Shown: piece by piece, positions 1-5,223 of the stretch
How the letters are laid out: each line of letters begins with the position of its first letter
How positions within the stretch are numbered: position 1 is the first letter of the stretch
Source: JBEIUL01 sp044356865
Lineage (GTDB): Bacteria > Planctomycetota > Phycisphaerae > Phycisphaerales > SM1A02
DNA length: 6,962 nt
Assembly: GCA_044356865.1 (NCBI GenBank)
Contig: JBIKVN010000178.1
Location: 1-6,962, forward strand
Reading direction: 5' to 3'
Translations under genes and position numbers: made by a program
Notes under the pieces: generated by a model
Told to the model about the DNA's origin: nothing
What the model saw: only the letters and a program-made list of their open reading frames with translations
The model's database searches: none

Positions 1-1090
1 CGCGACGCTCGAGCGGATCGGCCGTGAGGGGCCCGAGGCGATGTACCGCGGCGAGCTCGCCGAGCGGATCGTGAACGCGACGCGTGACGGCGGAGGGACG
101 CTCACGGCCGAGGATCTCGCCGGCTACACGCCGAAGTGGCGGGAACCGCTCTCGATCGAGTTCACCGGCCGCCTCGCCGGGCGTTCGCCGCGGGTCGCCT
201 TCTCGATGCCGCCGCCCTCCTCGGGCGGCCCGTGCGTGCTGCAGGCGCTCGCGACGCTCGATCGGCTTCCCGTGACCGGAGATCCCGCGGAAGCGACGCG
301 ACGCCGCGTCGAGGCCCTGCGGCACGCGTTCGCCGATCGCGCCGCCCTGCTCGGCGATCCCGATGCGACGCCCGCCGTGGACGCCGACGTCGCGAGGATG
401 CTGTCGCCCGCGCATCGGGCGTGGCTCGCCGCCGCCGTCGAACGCCCCGGTCGGGCGGCCCCGGACGCCTGCGGACTCTCGGGCGAACGGCTCGCGACGC
501 CCGACGACGGCGGAACGAGCCACTGCGTCGCAATCGACGCGGCGGGCAACTGCGCCGCGATCACCGACACCGTGAACCTGAACTTCGGAAGCTGGATCGT
601 CGTGCCCGGCACCGGCATCCTGCTCAACGACCAGATGGACGATTTCGCGATCCGCACCGACGTGCCGAACGACTTCGGGCTCTTGATGGGCGAGCGGAAC
701 CTTCTCGCGGGCGGACGGCGCCCGCTCAGCAGCATGTCGCCGACGATCGTGGTCGAGGACGGGAAGGCGATCGCGTCGGCCGGCGCCGCGGGCGGGCCGC
801 GGATCATCAGCGCGACGGTCGCGATCCTCGCGGCGATGCTGGGCGAGGACGCGAGTCCCGATGCCGCCGTCGCCGCCCCGCGGGCCCATCACCAGTGGAT
901 GCCCGACCGGGTGACGGTCGAGGGTGCGGTTCCCGAGGCGGCGCGCCGGGCACTCGAGGCCGCGGGACACGCGGTCCGGGTGAGCGACGACCCCTCGACC
1001 CGGGCGGTCGCGGCCGCGGCGGCGCTGCGGGGCGGGAAACCCTCGGTCGGGGCCGACTCCCGCGGCGGCGGCGGGGTCGCGGGCCGGTAA
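1..1090 (+). CDS. ggt: Gamma-glutamyltransferase (gamma-glutamyltranspeptidase), C-terminal part, 5' end outside window
   Basis: The reading frame is open from the first bases and ends at TAA 1088-1090, giving about 362 residues; the signal peptide and first part of the large subunit lie upstream. Family members are Ntn hydrolases of the periplasm that self-cleave and transfer or hydrolyse the gamma-glutamyl group of glutathione. Seen here: the self-cleavage/nucleophile threonine in GGTSHCVAIDAAGN (codon 515-517), then VNLNFGSW, GILLNDQMDDF, the substrate-binding PLSSMSPT motif (about 720-745) and AAGGPRI containing the oxyanion Gly-Gly pair. From the threonine to the stop is 191 residues, about the usual small-subunit size, and the tail GADSRGGGGVAG is typical of the family. 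All expected active-site motifs are present, so the enzyme looks functional. The ATG at 41 is an internal methionine, because the family match continues upstream of it. No clear terminator is visible after it. Confidence 0.95.
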   Translation, partial: ATLERIGREGPEAMYRGELAERIVNATRDGGGTLTAEDLAGYTPKWREPLSIEFTGRLAGRSPRVAFSMPPPSSGGPCVLQALATLDRLPVTGDPAEATRRRVEALRHAFADRAALLGDPDATPAVDADVARMLSPAHRAWLAAAVERPGRAAPDACGLSGERLATPDDGGTSHCVAIDAAGNCAAITDTVNLNFGSWIVVPGTGILLNDQMDDFAIRTDVPNDFGLLMGERNLLAGGRRPLSSMSPTIVVEDGKAIASAGAAGGPRIISATVAILAAMLGEDASPDAAVAAPRAHHQWMPDRVTVEGAVPEAARRALEAAGHAVRVSDDPSTRAVAAAAALRGGKPSVGADSRGGGGVAGR

Positions 1091-1195
1091 GCGGACGGCC
1101 CCGGTGCCTCCGGGAACGCGCCCTGCGGGCATCACGGCGGATTCCCGACGGCTCTCCCTTGTGCCGGAGCCGGTCGTGCGGCATCCTCGACGCAT

Positions 1196-2017
1196 ATGAG
1201 CCCCTTTCGAACCGTCCTTCCCCTCATCGTCGCCGCCCTGCCCGCGGTCGCCCCCGCCGACACCACGGTCACGACCTTCTCGAACGGGGCCCAAGGCTGG
1301 TATGTCTCGGGCGGCGGGAGCATCCCGGCGACCGGCGGCAATCCCGGCCATTGCCAGCGGATCTTCTTCAACGACTTCGGGGTCGGATGCGCGAACGCCA
1401 CGAACGCCCCGTATCTCGGCGACTACACCACGGCCGAGAGCATCACCATCAAGATCGACCTCAAGGTCAGCCAGGTCTCGTTCTTCGGGCAGCCGGTCTC
1501 GCGGCCGTGGCTTCTCGAGCTGCGCGACCTCGACGGGGCGAGCGGCGGCTACCCGTACAACAGCGTCTACTTCGTCTTCGCGAACGTCTCGGCCGCGACG
1601 CACGGCTCGTGGACGACCTTCAGCGTGACCTTCGACCCCTCGTCGAAGACGCTGCCGCCCGGCTGGGGCGGCACCGGATCCGAGGATCCGGTCACCTACG
1701 AGCCGATCCTGCCGCCGGGCGTGACCTTCGCCGACGTCCTCGCGGGCGTCGACCGGATCGTCTTCACCACGCTCGAGCCGGGCTACATGTTCGGCTTCAC
1801 CGACTTCGACCTGCGCATGGACAACATCACCATCGTGCGGACCGAGCCGAACCCGGCCGACCTCGACGGCGACGGTTCGGTCGGGGCGGGTGACCTGGCG
1901 ATCCTGCTCGGGGCCTGGGGCGAGTGCCCGCCGAAGGGCGGATGCCCGGCCGATCTCGACGGCGACGGCTCGGTCGGGGCGGGCGACCTCACCGCGCTGC
2001 TTGCGGCGTGGGGTTGA
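1196..2017 (+). CDS. Secreted laminin-B/galactose-binding-like protein with two C-terminal dockerin-like repeats
   Basis: This 273-residue protein begins with a short signal peptide (residues 1 to about 21: MSPF-R, hydrophobic VLPLIVAALPAVA, cleavage near APA-D). Residues about 24-215 form a beta-rich body that opens with TFSNGAQGWYVSGGG and closes with DFDLRMDNITIV; this pattern resembles laminin-B/galactose-binding jelly-roll modules, but the assignment is by style only. Residues 221-242 and 252-273 are two near-identical ADLDGDGSVGAGDL..LL.AWG units, the calcium-loop pattern of type I dockerin/EF-hand repeats common at the ends of planctomycete secreted proteins. No catalytic residues are recognised, so a binding or structural role outside the cytoplasm is inferred. 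The ATG at 1196 directly precedes the signal peptide and has no obvious Shine-Dalgarno. The gene lies 105 bases after ggt and ends just before a strong terminator, so it is probably its own unit or the last gene of a ggt unit. Confidence 0.85.
   Translation: MSPFRTVLPLIVAALPAVAPADTTVTTFSNGAQGWYVSGGGSIPATGGNPGHCQRIFFNDFGVGCANATNAPYLGDYTTAESITIKIDLKVSQVSFFGQPVSRPWLLELRDLDGASGGYPYNSVYFVFANVSAATHGSWTTFSVTFDPSSKTLPPGWGGTGSEDPVTYEPILPPGVTFADVLAGVDRIVFTTLEPGYMFGFTDFDLRMDNITIVRTEPNPADLDGDGSVGAGDLAILLGAWGECPPKGGCPADLDGDGSVGAGDLTALLAAWG
1856..2014 (+). repeat. Two 66-bp direct repeats encoding dockerin-like calcium-binding units
   Basis: Copies lie at 1856-1921 and 1949-2014, separated by 27 bases that encode a Cys-containing linker (ECPPKGGCP). 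The encoded 22-residue units match at 19 positions; the three changes are A to T, I to A and G to A. Each has the loop D-x-D-G-D-G-x-V-x-x-x-D-L expected to bind one calcium ion. The close DNA match suggests recent duplication or ongoing gene conversion. The two linker cysteines could form a disulfide, which is an inference. Confidence 0.85.
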
Positions 2018-2033
2018 GGCCCGCGGACGCGCG

Positions 2034-2085
2034 AAAAATGAAGCCGCCGTGCGGGGATTCCGCACGGCGGCCGTCTTTCTTTCTC
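2034..2085. terminator. Bidirectional intrinsic terminator between convergent genes
   Basis: A perfect 12-bp stem, GCCGCCGTGCGG (2043-2054) with CCGCACGGCGGC (2060-2071), closes a 5-base loop. On the plus strand it is followed by the T-rich CTTTCTTTCT (2075-2084). On the minus strand it is followed by TTCATTTTTCGC, the complement of the A-tract at 2034-2038. It lies between the stop of the dockerin-repeat gene (2017) and the stop of the convergent PEP-CTERM gene (2106), so it can end transcription from both sides. Confidence 0.85.
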
Positions 2086-2105
2086 CCGGTTACGGTCGAG
2101 GTCGC

Positions 2106-2792
2106 TCAGGCGGTCCGCCGCCGGCGGCCGGCAAGGCCCGCGAGGCCAAGCAGGGCGAGGGCGCCCGGCGCGGGGATCACGGTTCCCTCGATGAACACGT
2201 TGTCGATGCGGTTGGTGCCGCCGGTGCTCGACGGTGCCGCGTCGCAGGTCAGGCGGAAGATCACGTCGGCCTTGTTGTCGGCCGCGGCCGCGGCGGCGGC
2301 GATCGTGTACGCCGCCTGGCGGGTGCCGCCGGTCGACCAATTGGCGTTCGGGGCGAGGCCGTTCTGGAGCACGGTATAGGAGAGCAGCGTGGTCCAGTTC
2401 GAGCCGCCGTCGACGCTCATGAAGAGGATGAACGCCGACGGGCCGGTCGAGCTGCGGGTCTGGTCGAACGAGATCGAGACGTCGGTGTACCCGAGCGTCG
2501 AGAGCCGGGCCTCGTAGTAGTCGCCCTGCTGCCAGTTGTTCGAGCTGAACGAGTACTGCGAGCCGTTGCCCGCCACGGTCGACCAGACGGTCGCCGCGGT
2601 GAGGTGGAAGCCCCGCATGCTCGAGCCGGTCGCGTTCGCGCCCTGGTCGGCAGCGCCGTAGACGTACTCGTTGCCCGTGGTGGACGAGGGGATGGCGGTG
2701 TTGAAGGTCCAGCCGGCGACGACGTCGGCGGCCGAGACGCCCGCGACGGCAAGGGTCGCCGCGGCGCAGAGAAGGTGGATCTTGGGATTCAT
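2106..2792 (-). CDS. Exported PEP-CTERM-type protein, downstream member of a tandem paralogous pair
   Basis: This 228-residue protein has a Sec signal peptide (residues 1-21, MNPK then LLCAAATLAVAGVSA) and a beta-rich Ser/Thr/Asn-rich body. It ends in a sorting tail: PAPG at 207-210, a hydrophobic helix ALALLGLAGLAG at 211-222, then RRRR at 223-226. This is the planctomycete form of the PEP-CTERM signal, in which PAP replaces PEP. In known systems such tails hold the protein in the inner membrane until an exosortase processes it for the cell surface or extracellular matrix. Body segments AGNGSQYSFSSNNW, GDYYEARLST, RSSTGPS and NRIDNVFIEGTVIPAPG are shared with the gene just upstream. No enzymatic motif is seen, so a surface or matrix structural role is inferred. 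The start at 2792 is supported by a GGAG six bases upstream. It is the last gene of a two-gene unit and ends at the shared hairpin. Confidence 0.88.
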   Translation of the reverse strand: MNPKIHLLCAAATLAVAGVSAADVVAGWTFNTAIPSSTTGNEYVYGAADQGANATGSSMRGFHLTAATVWSTVAGNGSQYSFSSNNWQQGDYYEARLSTLGYTDVSISFDQTRSSTGPSAFILFMSVDGGSNWTTLLSYTVLQNGLAPNANWSTGGTRQAAYTIAAAAAAADNKADVIFRLTCDAAPSSTGGTNRIDNVFIEGTVIPAPGALALLGLAGLAGRRRRTA

Positions 2793-2798
2793 GGTTGG

Positions 2799-2802
2799 CT
2801 CC
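2799..2802 (-). promoter_or_regulatory. Shine-Dalgarno GGAG for the downstream PEP-CTERM gene
   Basis: Read on the minus strand, CGGAGCCAACC leads directly into the ATG at 2792, so the GGAG has a 6-base spacer. It falls within the 27-base gap after the stop of the upstream paralog, which fits translation from a shared message. Confidence 0.65.
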
Positions 2803-2819
2803 GTGAGGTCAGGAGTGTT

Positions 2820-3515
2820 TCAACGGCGACGGCGACGCGAGGCGAGGCCCGCGAGGCCGAGGAGGGCGAGGGCGCCGGGGGCGGGGATCACGGTGCCTTC
2901 GATGAAGACGTTGTCGATCCGGTTCGAGCCGGTCGAGGCACCCGCGACGAGCGAGACGAAACGGAAGATGACCAGCTCGCGATCGCCGGCGAGCGTGGCG
3001 CTCGCGACGGTGTTGTAGAGCAGGTTCCGCGCGCTGGTCGAGCTCCACGTGCCGGGCGAACCGCCGCCGCCCGACTGGAGGACCGCGTAGGTCTCGAGGA
3101 GCGTCGTGAAGGTCGCGCCGCCGTCGATGCTCATGAGGAGCGAGAAGCTCGAGGGGCCCGTCGAGCTGCGGGCCTGGTCCCACGAGATGGTGATGTCCGT
3201 GTACCCGGCGGTCGACAGGCGGGCCTCGTAGTAATCACCGATCCCCCAGTTGTTGCTGCTGAAGGAGTACTGCGAGCCGTTGCCGGCGGGCGAGGTGTAA
3301 GTCGCCGCGGCGGCGGCATGGGTGCTCGACAGCTCCGAACCGACGGTGTTGGCGCCCTCGTTCGCGGCACCGACCGTGTAGAAGGTGCCGGTCGGCGGCG
3401 GGTTGGTCGGAAAGGCGGTCGGGATGGTCCAACCGGCGACGACATCGGCTCCGGCGAGCGAGGCCGCGAAAGCGGCGACCGCGGACGCCACGGCATGGCG
3501 CGAAAGCGAAGGCAT
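2820..3515 (-). CDS. Exported PEP-CTERM-type protein, upstream member of a tandem paralogous pair
   Basis: From the ATG at 3515 this is a 231-residue protein: signal peptide at residues 1 to about 22 (MPSLSRH, then a hydrophobic Ala-rich core), a beta-rich body starting ADVVAGWTIPTAFPTN, and a PAPG (211-214), hydrophobic (215-225), RRRRR (227-231) sorting tail. The frame stays open upstream to 3644, but that extension is Arg/Ser-rich and would bury the signal peptide; the internal ATG at 3515 has GGAG nine bases upstream and is preferred. Blocks AGNGSQYSFSSNNW, GDYYEARLST.GYTD, RSSTGPS and NRIDNVFIEGTVIPAPGALA are identical or nearly so to the next gene, showing tandem duplication; the region after the signal peptide and the segment around residues 145-195 have diverged most. 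It is probably processed by an exosortase/archaeosortase-like enzyme that is not in this window. Confidence 0.86.
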   Translation of the reverse strand: MPSLSRHAVASAVAAFAASLAGADVVAGWTIPTAFPTNPPPTGTFYTVGAANEGANTVGSELSSTHAAAAATYTSPAGNGSQYSFSSNNWGIGDYYEARLSTAGYTDITISWDQARSSTGPSSFSLLMSIDGGATFTTLLETYAVLQSGGGGSPGTWSSTSARNLLYNTVASATLAGDRELVIFRFVSLVAGASTGSNRIDNVFIEGTVIPAPGALALLGLAGLASRRRRR

Positions 3516-3524
3516 GGATAGGGA

Positions 3525-3528
3525 CTCC
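3525..3528 (-). promoter_or_regulatory. Shine-Dalgarno GGAG that fixes the start at 3515
   Basis: The minus strand reads TCGGAGTCCCTATCC and then ATG, a GGAG with a 9-base spacer. This favours the ATG at 3515 over the longer in-frame start at 3644, and the signal peptide begins at the same place. Confidence 0.55.
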
Positions 3529-3616
3529 GAAGGGGAACGGGGAAGGGAACGAAAAACGACATCCAGGGAGGAAGGGCTCCTCGGACTCCCAGAAAGTGCG
3601 CCCGACTCGAAGCAGG

Positions 3617-3790
3617 TCAAAGATCGAGCGGTGAAACGGGCCAAAACCGCTCAGAAACCCGGTGCAGAACCTCCGCGAGCACCGCCCGTGCCTGCTTCAC
3701 CCCCTTTTCCAGATTGCCCAGAACCCCACCGGCCTTGGTGCGGCCGGCCGCCCCCCGCTTCAGGATCCGGTCGGACTTGAACTCTGGCGT
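3617..3790 (-). pseudogene. Possible gene relic: 57-codon open frame without a good start
   Basis: On the minus strand a stop-to-stop frame runs from just after TGA (3793-3791) to TGA (3619-3617). Its translation looks more protein-like than the other frames here, with a Lys/Arg- and Gly-rich start (EFKSDRILKRGAAGR) and a predicted amphipathic helix (KQARAVLAEVLHRVSERF). It contains no ATG; the only plausible start is GTG at 3700, which would leave 27 residues. It could be the tail of a decayed gene once downstream of lexA, or chance. The family is not recognised. Confidence 0.25.
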
Positions 3791-3916
3791 TCAGAAATGG
3801 AGCCCGCCTCGCCGGACCCCCTCCCCGCCACCGGTCCCGATCGGCCTCAGGACGGTCAACCGCAAGCACCTCGCGAAGCCCGGACCGCAACCGCTCGCAG
3901 GCTCCGGTGCGGCCGA

Positions 3917-4549
3917 TCAGTAGCGACGAAGCACACCGGTCACCACCCCCTGCACCTGGCACTCGTCGACGATGATCGGCTCGAACTCCGGGTTCGCCGG
4001 CTGCAGCCGGATCGAGCCATCGGGCTCGCGGTAGAAAGTCTTGAGCGTGGTCTCGCCGCTCGGCAGGAGCGCCACCACCCGTTCGCCGTTCTTGGCCGTG
4101 TTCCGCTGCTCGACGATGACGTAATCGCCGTCGAAGATGCCCTCGTCACGCATCGAGTGCCCGTCGACCTGCAGCGCGAAGAGATTCCCCCGCTGCCCGC
4201 GGCGCGGGCCGAAGATCTCCTCGAGGCTGAGCGTCTCCCTCTGCTCGAACTTCTCGACGGGATGCCCCGCCGCGATGCGTCCGACGAGCGGGAACTCGGC
4301 GGGGCCGAGCTCGCGCTCGGGTTCCTCGCCGGGAATCGTGAACTCCTCAGGCAAGGACAAAGAGCGAGCGCGGTTCGCCTCGCGGACCAGCGCCCCCTTC
4401 CCGATCAAGGTCTCGACGTGCTCGAACGCGGTGACCTTGCTGACGCCGATCTGGTCGGCGATCTCCTGCATGGTCGGCGCGTAGCCGCGCGAGTTGCGGG
4501 AGTCGCGGATGAGACGAAGGATCCGAAGCTGCTTGGGCGTGAAGTTCAT
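3917..4549 (-). CDS. lexA: LexA SOS-response repressor / self-cleaving S24 protease
   Basis: This is a complete 210-residue LexA. Residues 1 to about 65 form the winged helix-turn-helix (MNFTPKQLRILRLIRD, then RGYAPTMQEIADQIGVSKVTAFEHVETL), and residues about 85-205 form the S24 peptidase domain. The autocleavage site is Ala94-Gly95 in GRIAAGHPV. The catalytic serine is Ser132 in VDGHSMRDEGIFDGDYVIV and the lysine is Lys170 in LLPSGETTLKTFY, so all parts needed for RecA-stimulated self-cleavage are present. In the family, LexA represses DNA-repair genes and its own promoter until RecA filaments trigger cleavage. The ATG at 4549 matches the conserved N terminus, although the frame stays open upstream to 4969. 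No Shine-Dalgarno precedes this ATG, and an upstream ORF overlaps the start, so coupled translation is possible. The recognition helix cannot be matched to a known box by eye. Confidence 0.96.
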   Translation of the reverse strand: MNFTPKQLRILRLIRDSRNSRGYAPTMQEIADQIGVSKVTAFEHVETLIGKGALVREANRARSLSLPEEFTIPGEEPERELGPAEFPLVGRIAAGHPVEKFEQRETLSLEEIFGPRRGQRGNLFALQVDGHSMRDEGIFDGDYVIVEQRNTAKNGERVVALLPSGETTLKTFYREPDGSIRLQPANPEFEPIIVDECQVQGVVTGVLRRY

Positions 4550-4973
4550 GGCGGTTTGGTGGGGTGCGGGAGGGGTTCGAGGCGAGTCGATCGAGTCGGT
4601 CGCGGATCGCGGTCTCGACATGCCGGATCTGCTCGCGCTGGTTGGCGAGGAGTGCGGCGAGCGCGGAATCGCCCCCGCCGTCCCCGTCCACCTCCTCGTG
4701 GCGGAAGAGGGCGAGGACCTTTTGAAGGAATCGCGACCAGAGCGAGCGTCGGCGGGCCGCCGGCCGCCGGGTGCGGCCGGGTTCAGGACGGGTGGGTCCG
4801 GTCGGGGACGGCCAGGCGGTACCGGGAACCGCGGCCAGCGCGACGAGGCGGTGACCGTTCGGGACCAGCGCCACCTCGAAATCGCCTCCCGGTCCGAGCC
4901 GGACCAAGGGCACGGGGGGCGAACACCGGGGCGGATTCGAAGCGAAGGAGCGGGACTCAGGCTGACCAACCAT
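4347..4973 (-). CDS. Unrecognised protein encoded immediately upstream of and overlapping lexA
   Basis: The function is not recognised. The frame gives 208 residues from the ATG at 4973, which has AAAGGA with a 7-base spacer upstream. Residues about 20-55 look like a small beta-rich segment (VRLGPGGDFEVALVPNGHRL, then ALAAVPG). A Pro/Arg-rich linker follows (about 56-76), then a predicted amphipathic helix (SLWSRFLQKVLALFRHEE, 77-94) and a second helix (LAALLANQREQIRHVETAIR, 107-126). The first 141 residues precede the lexA start; the last 67 overlap lexA in another frame and read as Arg-rich shadow, so the true C terminus is uncertain (real overlap, or a frameshift/assembly error near 4550). 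No signal peptide or membrane segment is seen. Position and strand suggest cotranscription with lexA. The alternative is that the region is only a lexA leader, but the Shine-Dalgarno and residue composition argue for a gene. Confidence 0.5.
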   Translation of the reverse strand: MVGQPESRSFASNPPRCSPPVPLVRLGPGGDFEVALVPNGHRLVALAAVPGTAWPSPTGPTRPEPGRTRRPAARRRSLWSRFLQKVLALFRHEEVDGDGGGDSALAALLANQREQIRHVETAIRDRLDRLASNPSRTPPNRHELHAQAASDPSSHPRLPQLARLRADHAGDRRPDRRQQGHRVRARRDLDREGGAGPRGEPRSLFVLA

Positions 4974-4980
4974 CTCGGAT

Positions 4981-4986
4981 TCCTTT
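4981..4986 (-). promoter_or_regulatory. Shine-Dalgarno AAAGGA for the ORF upstream of lexA
   Basis: The minus strand reads CGGAAAGGAATCCGAG and then ATG (4973). AGGA at a 7-base spacing is a good ribosome site. It is the main support for a separate gene upstream of lexA, in contrast to lexA's own start, which has no such site. Confidence 0.55.
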
Positions 4987-5056
4987 CCGTGGCCTCGACC
5001 CGCTTTCACCGGCGGCCGGGGCGTCCTGTGTGATGCTGTGGACCGTTTGATCGGGT

Positions 5057-5108
5057 TCCGTTCGGGTATCTCTCCAGAATCCGTTCGGGAAATGTTACCC
5101 CAAACGGA
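5057..5108. promoter_or_regulatory. Candidate operator: three copies of TCCGTTYGGG in the divergent promoter region
   Basis: TCCGTTCGGG occurs at 5057-5066 and again at 5080-5089 on the plus strand, 23 bases apart. TCCGTTTGGG, with one change, occurs inverted at 5099-5108. All three fall in 52 bases of lower-GC sequence between the divergent lexA-side unit (start 4973) and the redox-protein gene (start about 5224). This arrangement looks like a repressor or activator binding array for one or both promoters. Which protein binds is unknown; LexA is one candidate because of the neighbouring gene, but this is inference. No convincing -35/-10 pair was found nearby. Confidence 0.35.
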
Positions 5109-5223
5109 AACCGATCGTCCGGGTACGGGAGAAAGTTCCGGTCCTGACAACCCCTCGTGGAAAGTCGATTCAGTCTCGCCCGAATCCACGCCCGAAGCCC
5201 ATGCCGGTCGATATCGGGAACCC

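Larger units (their letters stand above)
3516..3916. other. 401-base intergenic region between lexA and the PEP-CTERM pair
   Basis: No full gene is convincing here. Bases 3516-3620 are lower in GC than their surroundings and should hold the leader and promoter of the minus-strand PEP-CTERM pair. A minus-strand TTGACC (3615-3620) could be a -35 element, but no good -10 lies 16-18 bases beyond it. An inverted repeat GAGCGGT/ACCGCTC with a 13-base loop spans about 3625-3651, but no T-tract follows it. An 8-bp inverted repeat, GATCGGCC (3839-3846) with GGCCGATC (3911-3918), overlaps the lexA stop with a 64-base loop. None of these is a clear terminator. A short ORF relic is listed separately. Confidence 0.5.

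Noticed and set aside
136..1893. 585-codon plus-strand open frame across ggt and the next gene
   Set aside because: It is extremely Arg-rich with no domain pattern and overlaps two well-supported genes in another frame; a GC-bias shadow.
1890..3521. 543-codon plus-strand open frame opposite the PEP-CTERM pair
   Set aside because: It is antisense to two genes with signal peptides, Shine-Dalgarno sites and sorting tails; the translation is low-complexity Arg/Gly/Ala.
3740..3751. 12-bp palindrome GCGGCCGGCCGC
   Set aside because: Short all-GC palindromes are expected by chance at this base composition, and it has no terminator tract or repeated partner.
3839..3918. 8-bp inverted repeat GATCGGCC/GGCCGATC around the lexA stop as a terminator
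   Set aside because: The loop is 64 bases and no T-tract follows, so it does not fit an intrinsic terminator.
4550..4969. In-frame N-terminal extension of LexA to 350 residues
   Set aside because: The extension is Arg/Ser/Pro-rich without fold-like pattern, and the conserved LexA N terminus starts exactly at the ATG 4549.
5026..5044. CTGTGTGATGCTGTGG as an E. coli-type SOS box
   Set aside because: It is a direct CTGT repeat, not the CTGT-N8-ACAG palindrome; no proper gamma-proteobacterial or Bacillus-type LexA box was found.
3662..5050. 462-codon plus-strand open frame opposite lexA
   Set aside because: It is antisense to a LexA with all catalytic residues; its apparent order is a mirror of lexA codon structure.
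5038..5223. Longer start (62 extra residues) for the MauE-thioredoxin fusion
   Set aside because: The stretch has lower GC, holds the repeated motif of the divergent promoter and encodes a disordered Ser/Pro/Glu-rich segment with no ribosome site at 5038; it is kept only as a less likely alternative.
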